NCBI RefSeq assembly: GCF_019042275.1
Contig: NZ_JAHQCW010000014.1
Coordinates: 1 to 64,000, forward strand
Direction: 5' to 3'
Source of the DNA: Diplocloster agilis
GTDB taxonomy: Bacteria > Bacillota > Clostridia > Lachnospirales > Lachnospiraceae
DNA length: 64,000 bases
The first letter of the stretch is position 1, and every line of letters begins with the position of its first letter. Positions 9,424 to 19,145 of the stretch are shown piece by piece. The notes under the pieces were generated by a model, which worked only from the letters and a program-made list of their open reading frames with translations, ran no database searches and was not told where the DNA came from. The translations under genes were made by a program, and so were the position numbers.

Positions 9424-10815
9424 TTAGTTTGTTGTGGCCGCGTCAAACATCGTAGCGCGGTATGTATCCATATTCTCCAGGAATTGGTCCGGTGTCATTG
9501 TGCCGGCCGCGAAGCCCTGGAAATATTTGTACAGATCGGGATCCCAGTACAGCATATCGTTCATCAATCTGACCGCGGGTTCTTCCTTGCTTCTCTCCAA
9601 CGCTTCGGTTGTCGCATTGGTGGGTTTTACTGTGTTTACGCCCTTGAAGGCAGCGGTTACGAGATCGGTACGGGCAGCGTAGTAGGTATCCAGATTCTCA
9701 GGCTTTGCCAGGAATTCCAGATAAGCTTTGCACGCATCTATGTTCTGGCTGTATTTGTTGACGTATTTGGAAATACCGCCGCCGTTGGCGTTCACCGAAT
9801 CGGTTCCTGCAACCGGCAGAGGGAACATGCCCCAATCGTCTTTACAGCCATTGGCAGCCAGTTCCGCGGGATACGCGGTATAGGTCACCATCATAACCGT
9901 GTCACGGTTCTGCAGCGAGGTGTAGCTTCCGAACCAGTCTTCCGACTGTCCGTCGTTGGTATAATATTTCGGCTTTCCGTTCGCATCCTTGGCGTTTAAA
10001 AGCTCCGCGATCTGTGTTAAGCCTTCCTTCGCTGTTTTCAGGGAAGCGATCTTATTGTCCTTGGACTCGTTCAGCCATTCGGCCGCACCTGGCGTAGCTT
10101 CGTGGTTAAGCACATTGGTCATGGAATAGAACCAGGACTGGGTATGCCATACGCCGTTGATGGGTTCGTAAAGAGGGGTCTTGCCCAATTCTTTGATCGA
10201 ATCACACAGCGCTACGAATTCCTCCCAGGTTTCCGCCGGTTTCAGATTATTTTCATCAAAAAACGTCTTATTGTAGAGTACGCCTTCGTAATCCACGCCC
10301 CAGGTGCTGAACCCGTACAGTTTGTCTTCATAAGTATTCGCTGTCACAGCCCAGTCTTCCATGTTGGCCGCCCAGGGCTCATTGGAAAGATCCAGCGCCA
10401 TGTCGGGAACGCCCAAAGATACCATGGGTTTCCCCGCGTCGTACATAAAGATATCCACCACATCGCTGCCATCCGCCAGGGATGTGCCTAACAGGGTACT
10501 GTATCCGTTATCGGGAGTTACCAGAAGTTTTACTTGGATGCCGGTTTCCTCCTTGAACTTTTCAATCAGCTCACGGTCAATGTCCTTGATCCAGTTTTGA
10601 GACGCCATCATGGTAATGGTACTGCCCGCGGCGGCTCCTTTTGCTTCCTCCTGTCCGTCGGCAGGTTTTGCAGTGGCTTCGGGCGCGGATGTCTCTGCCG
10701 GAGCCGCTGCCGGTGTCTCAGCCTCTTGGCCTCCATTGCCGCCGCAGCCGGCGGTCCCCATAATCATGGCGGCGGACAGTGCAGCCGATATTATTTTTAC
10801 AAATCTTTTTTTCAT
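9424..10815 (-). CDS. Sugar ABC transporter substrate-binding lipoprotein
   Basis: A 463-residue extracellular solute-binding protein of the family 1 (MalE/UgpB) type. It starts with a lipoprotein signal peptide (MKKRFVKIISAALSAAMIM) ending in a TAGC lipobox, followed by a flexible Ala/Glu/Pro-rich linker of about 35 residues, and then the binding fold (MASQNWIKDIDRELIEKFKEETGIQ). It would be anchored on the outer face of the membrane and deliver a sugar to the two permeases downstream. The substrate is unknown; the neighbouring giant surface glycosidase suggests a product of complex glycan cleavage. Confidence 0.92.
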   Translation of the reverse strand: MKKRFVKIISAALSAAMIMGTAGCGGNGGQEAETPAAAPAETSAPEATAKPADGQEEAKGAAAGSTITMMASQNWIKDIDRELIEKFKEETGIQVKLLVTPDNGYSTLLGTSLADGSDVVDIFMYDAGKPMVSLGVPDMALDLSNEPWAANMEDWAVTANTYEDKLYGFSTWGVDYEGVLYNKTFFDENNLKPAETWEEFVALCDSIKELGKTPLYEPINGVWHTQSWFYSMTNVLNHEATPGAAEWLNESKDNKIASLKTAKEGLTQIAELLNAKDANGKPKYYTNDGQSEDWFGSYTSLQNRDTVMMVTYTAYPAELAANGCKDDWGMFPLPVAGTDSVNANGGGISKYVNKYSQNIDACKAYLEFLAKPENLDTYYAARTDLVTAAFKGVNTVKPTNATTEALERSKEEPAVRLMNDMLYWDPDLYKYFQGFAAGTMTPDQFLENMDTYRATMFDAATTN

Positions 10816-10874
10816 TCAATTACCTCCTGTATTTTTAGACATTTCTTATAGAAAACTAGCTTTCTTTATCTATA

Positions 10875-10880
10875 ATTATA
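10875..10880 (-). promoter_or_regulatory. Candidate -10 box upstream of the binding-protein gene
   Basis: On the minus strand the sequence GGTATAATTATAG contains a perfect TATAAT about 60 nt before the start codon. No good -35 box lies 16-18 nt upstream, which would suit a promoter activated by the AraC-type regulator of this locus. The assignment is by eye only. Confidence 0.4.
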
Positions 10881-10981
10881 CCGAAATAGCACAAAAACAC
10901 CATGGATAGATTCTACATACTTTGTGTACTTTTTTTACATTTTCCCAAGCAGATGCAGCGGAACGTCAGAGACGCGGAAGC

Positions 10982-11001
10982 GGCGCAGCCGAAGCTGCGC
11001 C
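10982..11001 (-). terminator. GC-rich hairpin downstream of the giant glycosidase gene
   Basis: GGCGCAGC-TTCG-GCTGCGCC is a perfect 8-bp stem capped by a TTCG tetraloop, about 100 nt after the glycosidase stop codon on the minus strand. No U-run follows directly, so it may be a weak terminator or an mRNA-stabilising stem. Confidence 0.4.
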
Positions 11002-11105
11002 GTCCACTCATACAACCTATACAGTATTTAGGAGCCGCCGTCAAATACGCTTTCCATTTTCCGGCAACGGTTGAGCATTTCAAATGCCGTCATTTTCCCA
11101 GATAT

Positions 11106-14100
11106 TTAAAGTGAGCGCTTTCCGAAGTTTTTTCTCCTGCGGTACAGAATCTGGGCCGCAACCGTCCCACCGGCCAGCAGCGCAAACAGAAGCCATACAA
11201 AGATATTCGAACTGTCTCCCGTAGAGGCCCCCTTTGCAGTGTTGGCAGAGTCATCGGAACTATGACCGCCGCCCGAGCCGTTGGAATCATCGGAGGGTTT
11301 GGACGTCTTATCTTTGAGTCCCCGAACGGCTGTTTCAAGCGCTGTCTTCGCAGCGTCCACCTCCTGCTGCGCAGCCGCCGTCTTATTCAGGACAGCCAGC
11401 GCCGCATCGCGGGCGGTTACAAACGCTTTCCAGCTCTCATCCGTATAATTTCCCTGTTTTTTATCCTTATGCTGGTCATAAAGGGCTTTTAACTGTGTTT
11501 TGTCCACTACGGTCTGTGCGTTCTCAAGCCTGTCGATGGCTTCCGACAGCTCTTTGTACGCATCGTTCACTTTGTTCTGGGTCGCATTCTTATCATTCAA
11601 CACCAAGAGTGCCTTATCTAACTTATCCCGGAACAGATTCCAGCTCTCACCGGTATAAGAACCCTGTGTTTTGTCTTTATTTTCATCATAAAGCTTCCGG
11701 AGCTTGGATTTGTCTACAACCGCAGGCTCCGCCTTGTCCGTCAGCGCGTCGATCGCAGCCTGCAGCCTGCCCATTTCCGCATTCAGCTCATCGGCTGTGG
11801 CAATGCCCTCCACCGCGTCTTGCGCATGCTTGATGGCCTCCTGCAGCGCGTTGTATGTTTCATCCGTATAATTCCCTTTTTGGATGGCTTGCGCCTGAGC
11901 GATCAGATCGGTCAGCGGAGATTTGTCGAATCCGGCCGGTTTATTTTTCTCATAGAGTTCCTTCACCTGCTGACCGGACACGGCTGTGCTGTAGAACAGG
12001 ATCTCATCCATCATACCCTTATAATTGTTCATGGACTCTCCGCCGGCGTTATTTCTGCAGCCGCCGATCCACATCATATAAGGGCTCTGACTCTGGTCGA
12101 TACCCGCTTTGGTATCGAATGCGGCCACTTCGCCGTTTAAGTACAGAATAAATTTGTCACCCTCTCTGACGACTGCAAAGTGATTCCACTGATTCGCCGT
12201 CACTTTTTTGTTTCCGCTTGTTAGTTCAACGGCGATCTCTGTCTCGGAGTCATGTCCCGGATAAGAACCGTCCCCATTGTTGGCGACAAACCTGAGCTCA
12301 CCTTTTTCAACGGTAAGGTTATAGCGCCAGCCGTCATAGGTATCCCGCATCTGAGAAACCAGTGACTGGATCCGGTTCGTATCCTCCGGTTTAAACCATC
12401 CGCTGATGGAATATTCGTTCAGGTTTTTCACGATCTCGCCCACATCCACATAGTTATTCTTACCATCGAAGTAAAGGCCTTTTCCGGATACGCCGGGCTT
12501 GCGTTCAACCGTATCCCCGGCAATGGCTCCATCGAATCCATAGGTGGAATCCACAGCAGTCTTCCCGCTCTCTTCCTCGAACTTAAATTCTCTTAAAGGT
12601 CCATAGGTTACCTTTGTCTGTACCGGCAACATCGTATTGCCTGTCAGGTCTTTTATATTTTTGACCGTAATGATTGTCTCTACAAACGGTTCCAACGGAT
12701 TTGCAAGTGTAAGCGTTACCGTTCTGTTATCATTTGCCAGCTCCGCTTTGGTCACCGTATTCACAGAGGCTTTTGCCCGGCCGGAACCACTGGTAACTTC
12801 ATAGTTGCTGACGTCATTCGCTGTTTCCCTGGTTACGGATTCGTTAAATACCACCCGCACCTGCGTGCCGGATATCGGTACGGAGCTTTCAATGTCCGGT
12901 CCTTGAGTGTCGGGAACGGTACTAACCTTCACGGAAGCTTTCTCCCCGCCTACCGTATTGTGAACCGCCGCCACTTCAAAATTATAGTCTTTTTCAGATT
13001 CCAGTGTTTTGTCCGTATACTGATTTGTAAAAGTCTTACCAATATATTCGCCGTCCCGGTAGATATGATATTCTTTTACATTCATGCCATCCATCCGTAC
13101 GGGATCCCAGGTCAGCGTTACCTCACCGGAGGAGATGGCGCTGATCGCCAGATTCTCCGGCGCTAAGATGGAGCCATCCGTCACGTCTGCCGGTATATTC
13201 TCAGGATCATAGACCGTAAGCCATGTGTAGGTGCCGGGTTCCATAGTCAGCTCTATCTCGATGTCGCCGTTAGAGTCGATCGTATACTCTTTCCCGTTCA
13301 TATCTCCTATACACACATAGGCTTTTTTATCGGTCGGAACCGCAACCACCTCAGGAATCTCCGGTACCGGAGGGGTCTTATCCTGATAATTGGCTCCCAT
13401 ATGTCCGATTGGTCCGGATGTCCGCGTAGGAGGTGTCAGCCGGTAGTGGGACCCTTCCATCGGGGCCGGAGCGGTTTTACGGTCGGTAAGACCGGTAAAG
13501 TACAGCGGAATCTTGACCTTCTGTGTAACGGTCTCGCCGGTCTGGTTAAAGAAGGCTGCCAGTCCCTTCTGCTCATACTCCGGCGACGCATGGATGAAGC
13601 CGTCGATCGCCGTGGTGTTCATGCTCTCGATATCAACCGGTTCAGGCGGCGCAATATGGATAATATCGGCCCCCAGAATATCGCGGTACTTGTTGTAGAA
13701 TCTCCCCCAGGTTTCAATCACATTCTCAGACGGGCTGAATTTCCCTTGTTCTTCCTGATACAGGCCGTTTCCTCCGCGGTAAGAACCGATAACGCCGCTC
13801 ATCATGTTCATGCCGACCATAAAATCATAGGATTCGATCCGTTCGTTATAAGGCCAGAAGGAGGAGTCCCCTCCGCCGCCATATGGAGACAGCGGCACTA
13901 AGGTCCAGCCCATGGCCGGTGTCTTTTCAAAGGTTCCATAATAGGACATCTGTCTGCCGTAAATCAGCTGCGCCGCATGAGGCACGTTAAATCCGGGCTC
14001 CGCATATCCCATAACCGCCATATTGGCGCCCGCCAGGAAGTTCCAGTCGGGGGAATTGATGTATACGTTGCGTGCCCGCAGCTCCCGATAGAAGTCGCGG

Positions 14101-17100
14101 ATCGCATATTCCCACTGTTTGACTACGGAATCTTCCGCGCCCTCATGGCCGGAATGATCCGAATGGGTACAGATCGCGCCGGGGAACGGTCCGTCTACCT
14201 CCAGGCAGTCAAAATCCGTAGCATCAATAAATTTCAGTGTGTTTTCCAGTGTAGTATGTGCTTCCGGCCCATTCATACACCGCATAACACCCCAGGTACC
14301 GTCCTCGTTGGATTCGCTTTGATCCCCTCTGGCCGCCTGCATGACATAGGCTCCCAGCAGAATGTCCTTTGAGTGGGCGTATTCTGTCAGGGATTTGAAT
14401 TTATCAATATTTCCCTGTGATATATCTTCCACATTGGCTCCTGATCCAAAGGACATCAGAACCATATTAAATCCTGCCTTAGCCGCCTGGTCAATGCCCC
14501 ATTTCACCGTATCCGGATTGGAACTGATCAGATGATAGATTAACGGTGCATCCAGTGTCTGCGGAAACAGGACGCGATACATCTTTTTGACCTCCAGGGT
14601 CTGCCATTCGAAATAGCTGCTGCTGCGGAACAGTTCATATAACTGATGGGATTCGAATGTCTCCCCGCTTTTCAAACGGTAGTTTGGTCCGAAATTTTCA
14701 AAGTCGTATTTGCCCATCTTGGCACCATTGTTCTCGGCATCCACCGCGTAGCTGCTGATAATCAATCCATTGGCTTCGTCTACATCTTCCCACTGCTTAA
14801 ATATGTATTGTCCGTTGTTTCTGTCATGGTTATCATTGCCCATATTCATGTTAGAATCCATATAGAGAGCGTCCTGCAGGCTTCTGGGCGCGGGCAGTAC
14901 CTCTGTGGACATGCGGTGAACCACCACGTCGTTTTCTCCGGTGTTGGTCACATTGACTACCTTGCTCATGGCCGGAAGTCCGTCATAGATCTCGTAGCGA
15001 ACCTGTACCTTGACGCCTGCAAACTTCGCATCCGCACTTTCCGGAGCCTTGAAATTCACAATGAGAGCCTTACCCTTGGCCGGCCACGGTGTATTTTTCA
15101 TAGACGGCGGCGAAATTCTTTCGTCATATTCCCAATGGAACGGTTCCTTGGTGCTGTCTTCGATCTGATAGCTCTCGTACCGGAAGGTAGGGATGGTTTC
15201 ATCCGTGCCGCCCACATCGAACAGCGTATCGGAGTCAGTATCCTTATCCACGTACTGATCATTCAGAGCCATTCGGATATCTGCCTGCAGATTCCCTTTG
15301 TCCAGCAAACTGATACCGGTATAAAGATTCTGATAATCGATGGTCAGGAAGTTCTGGTTAATGTCAAATACACGTTTTACAAGTCCGTTGGATATTGTGA
15401 CTTTTCCGTCCTGTTCCTGTATATCGGACGGGGTATTGACTTTGTTTGCCGCCCAGTAATCCATGCCGCTTTCCGGAGCTGTGCCTTCTAGATCCTGCGC
15501 TACCGAAAAGGTATATTCCGCTGCCAGGTTGCCAATTCCCTTTTCATTGACTACAGCGCCGGCCGGGATCTTATAGGTGTAGGAGCCGCCGGGAACCAGT
15601 TTTTCTGTGGATTTTATCACCAGTGTTTCCGTTCCAGCAACGGTGTCATCCTGTTCCTCCAACGCCACTTCTGTCCCTACGGGATTTCCCTCTCCATCTA
15701 CAATTTGTATCGGTTCACTTCCCATAGTCAGACCCATATTATAAGAGATCTGTACCCTTCCTTCGGGGCTTAACAGTGAACCTTCCTTCGGGTTGACGAT
15801 ATTTACTTCCGGCGGAAGTTTATCTTTAATACCTACGGTGGACTCTTCCACCTGCTTCGCGGTCAATGCCTTGTCATAAATCCTGACATCGTCCATTCTT
15901 CCCTTAAAAGCATGCCCGTTGAATATTCCGGTACCGTCGGCATTATAACCGCATCCGATCAGCAGATTCACCGGATTCGTACTCAGGTCGGTTGTGGTTC
16001 CGCCCCCGGTGCTGATTAACTGACCGTTTATGTAGAGACAGGTCTTCTGGCTATTTCCGGTAACGGTGATGTTTGTCCAGTCACCAAAAGTAAATGTGCC
16101 TGCCGGAGCGCCTACGCCGGCCCCATCCAGCGAGCAGTCTATGGTTCCCTCTCTGCCGCTGTCTCCTCTTACCGCGATGTAGAACGAATGCTCTCCAACC
16201 GTTGTCCGGTCCCGGCCGAATATCTTATTCAGATTATTCGCCGCCCCCTTTTCCAGAAAAGCCCAGGCGGAAAATGTGTACTCTGTGGTGACCGGCGGAT
16301 TGCCCACATCCGCATAGGCGGTCTGTCCGTCGAAACGGATGGATTTATTAAAAATACCGAAATCATCTACCTGGCAGGCCCCATAGATGGGATATTCCGC
16401 TTTATCCATGTCATTAATAATGACTTTTTTCCCGCTGTTACTGCCGGTTCCGTCTTTGATTTCATCCATGGTAAACTTGTACAGAGGATCCGGCAATGGG
16501 TCGTCTCCGCCGTCGCCTTCCCCTCCCCCGGCCACACCGGCCAGATCTTTGATCTCATCGCCGGTAAGGGCGCGATTGTAAAGCTTCAGGTCATCCATCA
16601 GCCCTTTAAACATATGTTGCTGAAACGGTCCATTTCCTTCACTATTCCAGCAGGTGCCGATAAGCAGGCCCAAATCCCAATTATCCGTGGGTCCGGGAGT
16701 CTGCGTGACTGCCGCAGCTTCTCCGTTGATATACAGTGTCTGTGCCGTGCCATCGTTGGTCACCGCCACGTGCTGCCAGGAACCAAGCCGGACTGTCCCC
16801 ACGCCTGTTTCGGTGTAGCCGGGACATTCTGCTTCCAGCTTCCCATTGTTTCTGATGCGCAGTCCCAGCTCCTTTTCATCCGGTACTGCGGTACGCGCCC
16901 GCCCTGTGATACGGCTGAGTCCATTCGGGTTTTCATCCACATTCACCCATGCGGAGATCGTCAGCTGGCCGGTGGTAAACTGATAGTCCTGGCCCAGATT
17001 GATATAGTTTGTAGTTCCGTCAAATTTTAGCGCCTGTCCATGTCCTTCTATAGAAGCCTCCAGCGCAGGCGTATTTCCCAATACCTCATATGTCTTACCG

Positions 17101-17945
17101 TCTGCATTGTTGGTCACTGCGTTTTCGTCCAAAGACTCCATATCCATGTCAATCAAGAGGTCTACGCTTGTGCCGGCCGGAACATCGGCCAGTCCTTTGA
17201 TCTCATCTTCGGAAAGGGACCGGTTATATAATTTCACATCATCCAACAGTCCCTTGAACATATGTGGCTGAAATCCCGAGACTCCTGTCTCATCCCAACA
17301 GGTTCCGACCAGCAGATCCAAGTTCCATTCTTCTGTAGGGCCAGGCACTTCTGATGTGCCGGCAATTTCGCCGTTTATGAACAGAGTCTGTGTCGTACCG
17401 TCGTTGGTCACGGCCAGATGCTGCCAGGTATCAAAGGAAACGGCTCCCTCTGCGGTTTCCGTATAGTCGGGACACAAGGCTTCCATCTTGCCGTTGCCCC
17501 TGACATAAAGTCCCAGCTCCTTCTCTCCGGAGACAGCGGTTCTGCCACGCCCTGTAATACGGTTCAGGCCGTTAGGAGAAGCGTCCAATTTTACCCATGC
17601 CGCGATAGTAAGCTCTCCGGTGGTAAACTGGTAATCCTGTCCCAGGTTAATATAATTCGTACTTCCGTCAAATCGCAGGGCCTGTCCGTGCCCCTCTTTC
17701 CCTTCCTCCAGTGCGGTCGGATTACCCAATACCGGATACGCCTGATTATCCGCCTTGTTGATAATAGCCCCGTCATTCATGGAATCCATATCCAGATCAA
17801 CTAACGGTCCGTCACTCAGACTGGCCGGGACCACTCCTCCCGGATCATCCGGTGTCTCTTCTGCTGCCGCCGATATAGACATGCCACTGCAGGATATACA
17901 AACGGCCAGTAGAATTGATAGCAATTTTTTACATTTTTTCAACAT
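11106..17945 (-). CDS. Giant LamG/FIVAR cell-surface protein with a putative glycosidase core
   Basis: A 2279-residue secreted protein. Order by eye: signal peptide (1-28); three LamG/concanavalin-like domains with the repeated block KFDGTTNYINLGQDYQFTTG (about 45-250, 258-475, 485-705); a bacterial Ig-like domain (about 710-820); a 700-residue core (about 828-1530) with a beta-sandwich start and a barrel-like part (GFNMVLMSFGSG, LEVDGPFPGAICTHSDHSG near 1245, VYINSPDWNF); a fibronectin III domain (about 1588-1680); an SbsA-like Ig domain; a fourth LamG (about 1785-1990); three FIVAR repeats with the recurring Lys-Gln/Gly-x-Tyr-Thr pattern (about 2000-2210); and a C-terminal STGD motif, membrane helix and RRRK tail resembling a sortase signal. 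The core resembles alpha-galactosidase-like (clan GH-D-type) enzymes, but I cannot name the family. It heads the transporter/two-component locus and probably cleaves host or plant glycans at the cell surface. Confidence 0.75.
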   Translation of the reverse strand: MLKKCKKLLSILLAVCISCSGMSISAAAEETPDDPGGVVPASLSDGPLVDLDMDSMNDGAIINKADNQAYPVLGNPTALEEGKEGHGQALRFDGSTNYINLGQDYQFTTGELTIAAWVKLDASPNGLNRITGRGRTAVSGEKELGLYVRGNGKMEALCPDYTETAEGAVSFDTWQHLAVTNDGTTQTLFINGEIAGTSEVPGPTEEWNLDLLVGTCWDETGVSGFQPHMFKGLLDDVKLYNRSLSEDEIKGLADVPAGTSVDLLIDMDMESLDENAVTNNADGKTYEVLGNTPALEASIEGHGQALKFDGTTNYINLGQDYQFTTGQLTISAWVNVDENPNGLSRITGRARTAVPDEKELGLRIRNNGKLEAECPGYTETGVGTVRLGSWQHVAVTNDGTAQTLYINGEAAAVTQTPGPTDNWDLGLLIGTCWNSEGNGPFQQHMFKGLMDDLKLYNRALTGDEIKDLAGVAGGGEGDGGDDPLPDPLYKFTMDEIKDGTGSNSGKKVIINDMDKAEYPIYGACQVDDFGIFNKSIRFDGQTAYADVGNPPVTTEYTFSAWAFLEKGAANNLNKIFGRDRTTVGEHSFYIAVRGDSGREGTIDCSLDGAGVGAPAGTFTFGDWTNITVTGNSQKTCLYINGQLISTGGGTTTDLSTNPVNLLIGCGYNADGTGIFNGHAFKGRMDDVRIYDKALTAKQVEESTVGIKDKLPPEVNIVNPKEGSLLSPEGRVQISYNMGLTMGSEPIQIVDGEGNPVGTEVALEEQDDTVAGTETLVIKSTEKLVPGGSYTYKIPAGAVVNEKGIGNLAAEYTFSVAQDLEGTAPESGMDYWAANKVNTPSDIQEQDGKVTISNGLVKRVFDINQNFLTIDYQNLYTGISLLDKGNLQADIRMALNDQYVDKDTDSDTLFDVGGTDETIPTFRYESYQIEDSTKEPFHWEYDERISPPSMKNTPWPAKGKALIVNFKAPESADAKFAGVKVQVRYEIYDGLPAMSKVVNVTNTGENDVVVHRMSTEVLPAPRSLQDALYMDSNMNMGNDNHDRNNGQYIFKQWEDVDEANGLIISSYAVDAENNGAKMGKYDFENFGPNYRLKSGETFESHQLYELFRSSSYFEWQTLEVKKMYRVLFPQTLDAPLIYHLISSNPDTVKWGIDQAAKAGFNMVLMSFGSGANVEDISQGNIDKFKSLTEYAHSKDILLGAYVMQAARGDQSESNEDGTWGVMRCMNGPEAHTTLENTLKFIDATDFDCLEVDGPFPGAICTHSDHSGHEGAEDSVVKQWEYAIRDFYRELRARNVYINSPDWNFLAGANMAVMGYAEPGFNVPHAAQLIYGRQMSYYGTFEKTPAMGWTLVPLSPYGGGGDSSFWPYNERIESYDFMVGMNMMSGVIGSYRGGNGLYQEEQGKFSPSENVIETWGRFYNKYRDILGADIIHIAPPEPVDIESMNTTAIDGFIHASPEYEQKGLAAFFNQTGETVTQKVKIPLYFTGLTDRKTAPAPMEGSHYRLTPPTRTSGPIGHMGANYQDKTPPVPEIPEVVAVPTDKKAYVCIGDMNGKEYTIDSNGDIEIELTMEPGTYTWLTVYDPENIPADVTDGSILAPENLAISAISSGEVTLTWDPVRMDGMNVKEYHIYRDGEYIGKTFTNQYTDKTLESEKDYNFEVAAVHNTVGGEKASVKVSTVPDTQGPDIESSVPISGTQVRVVFNESVTRETANDVSNYEVTSGSGRAKASVNTVTKAELANDNRTVTLTLANPLEPFVETIITVKNIKDLTGNTMLPVQTKVTYGPLREFKFEEESGKTAVDSTYGFDGAIAGDTVERKPGVSGKGLYFDGKNNYVDVGEIVKNLNEYSISGWFKPEDTNRIQSLVSQMRDTYDGWRYNLTVEKGELRFVANNGDGSYPGHDSETEIAVELTSGNKKVTANQWNHFAVVREGDKFILYLNGEVAAFDTKAGIDQSQSPYMMWIGGCRNNAGGESMNNYKGMMDEILFYSTAVSGQQVKELYEKNKPAGFDKSPLTDLIAQAQAIQKGNYTDETYNALQEAIKHAQDAVEGIATADELNAEMGRLQAAIDALTDKAEPAVVDKSKLRKLYDENKDKTQGSYTGESWNLFRDKLDKALLVLNDKNATQNKVNDAYKELSEAIDRLENAQTVVDKTQLKALYDQHKDKKQGNYTDESWKAFVTARDAALAVLNKTAAAQQEVDAAKTALETAVRGLKDKTSKPSDDSNGSGGGHSSDDSANTAKGASTGDSSNIFVWLLFALLAGGTVAAQILYRRRKNFGKRSL

Positions 17946-18083
17946 AAAATGCCCTCCTCCTTATATTTCCTCCATTATAGCAATTACATTGACCGAAATA
18001 TTTAGATTATTTTTTCACTTTTTGTGGATTATTTTTACAGCCGGATCATAAAGTTTGGATTTGTTTCGTATTATATTAGAAAA

Positions 18084-18103
18084 GAGTTTCGCTTGCGAAA
18101 CTC
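18084..18103. repeat. Palindrome GAGTTTCGC-tt-GCGAAACTC
   Basis: A perfect 9-bp inverted repeat with a 2-nt spacer in the 315-bp gap between the giant glycosidase and cotJC. A related, less perfect version occurs at about 26635-26668 downstream of argH. The rest of this gap contains a GC-rich stretch (18105-18165), a pair of TATTCCATA/TATGGAATA arms, and the cotJC terminator. I see no gene in it. Confidence 0.45.
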
Positions 18104-18204
18104 TCCGCCTGCGTCGGGCCGCGTAATCGGCATCTACCTTTCCGCCGCAGGGCGGTCCCCCGGAGGGCTTTTTTATTCCATAGGCGCACTTTCCTCGTAT
18201 GGAA

Positions 18205-18243
18205 TAAAAAACAGCAGCGCCGGATATTTTTCCAGCGCCGCTG
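18205..18243 (-). terminator. Intrinsic terminator of the cotJABC operon
   Basis: On the minus strand a CAGC-GGCGC-TGG stem, a loop of A/T and CCGGCGCTGCTG are followed by TTTTTTATT, about 20 nt after the cotJC stop codon. This is a standard rho-independent terminator. Confidence 0.8.
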
Positions 18244-18260
18244 CCTATTTACTTATATTA

Positions 18261-18872
18261 TTATTTACAGCAATTCATATTGTCAAATGCCGGGTTAATC
18301 GCATAGAAATTCTTGGAATCTAAATGCTCCTGCACGATTCTCAGGGATTCGCCGAATCTCTGGAAGTGTACAATTTCCCGTTCCCTAAGGAAACGGATGG
18401 GTTCTACGATTTCCGGGTCTTTGATCAGACGAAGAATATTATCATAGGTGGTGCGGGCTTTCTGCTCCGCCGCCATGTCTTCGAACAAATCGGTAACCGG
18501 GTCCCCTTTGGACTGGAACACTTCCGCACTGAAGGGTACGCCGCCCGCCGCCTGGGGCCACAGGCCTAACGTGTGATCCACATAATATTTATCAAAACCG
18601 GAAGCCTTGATTTCTTCTATGGAAAGATTTCTGGTCAATTGGTAGACGATCGCGCTGATCATCTCCATATGGGCCAGCTCTTCCGTTCCGATATCCGTCA
18701 GCACGCCGGCAACCTCTTTATAGGGCATCGTGTACCGCTGGGACAGATAACGCATGGAAGCGGCCAGCTCTCCGTCCGGGCCGCCGAACTGGCTGATAAT
18801 CACCTGCGCCATCTGAGGATTCGTCTGGGTGATTTTTACAGGGTGCTGTAATCTCTTCTCATATCTCCACAT
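18261..18872 (-). CDS. cotJC: Spore coat protein CotJC, manganese catalase family
   Basis: A 203-residue ferritin-like four-helix protein of the Mn-catalase family. The metal-ligand helices are visible as GPDGELAASMRYLSQRYTMP, GTEELAHMEMISAIVYQL and DMAAEQKARTTYDNILRL. CotJC is a component of the spore coat made in the mother cell, and members of this family can disproportionate hydrogen peroxide. The ATG directly follows the cotJB stop codon (TAAATG), so the pair is translationally coupled. It is the last gene of the operon and is followed by a strong terminator. Confidence 0.93.
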   Translation of the reverse strand: MWRYEKRLQHPVKITQTNPQMAQVIISQFGGPDGELAASMRYLSQRYTMPYKEVAGVLTDIGTEELAHMEMISAIVYQLTRNLSIEEIKASGFDKYYVDHTLGLWPQAAGGVPFSAEVFQSKGDPVTDLFEDMAAEQKARTTYDNILRLIKDPEIVEPIRFLREREIVHFQRFGESLRIVQEHLDSKNFYAINPAFDNMNCCK

Positions 18873-19145
18873 TTAGTAGCATCCTCCTTCCTGCCAGGGC
18901 CACGGCTGGTTGATCCATTCCCAGGACCTGCTGCATCCGGTTGCGGTATCCACCGTCAACGGACCGTATAGGCGGGCGTATTCTTCCAGCGCATCATTTC
19001 TCATCCTGCTGTAATCATTAAAATAAGCCAGCGCATCCTGATCGCAGGGGTGGGTGTCCAGATAGAGTAGGACATCGTCCACAGCAAAGCTTACCATATC
19101 TATATAGTGTAAGAGTTTCTCACGGCTTTGTTCGTTTGGATTCAT
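18873..19145 (-). CDS. cotJB: Spore coat protein CotJB
   Basis: A small protein of about 90 residues beginning MNPNEQSREKLLHYIDMVSFAVDD, matching CotJB, a partner of CotJC in the spore coat. The region LYLDTHPCDQDALAYFNDYSRMRNDALEEYARLYGPL is the recognisable core. The start at 19145 is chosen because it gives the usual length, overlaps the cotJA stop as ATGA and has AGAGGTGG upstream; an in-frame ATG at 19172 would add nine residues without a family match. CotJB is needed with CotJA and CotJC for coat assembly in Bacillus. Confidence 0.9.
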   Translation of the reverse strand: MNPNEQSREKLLHYIDMVSFAVDDVLLYLDTHPCDQDALAYFNDYSRMRNDALEEYARLYGPLTVDTATGCSRSWEWINQPWPWQEGGCY

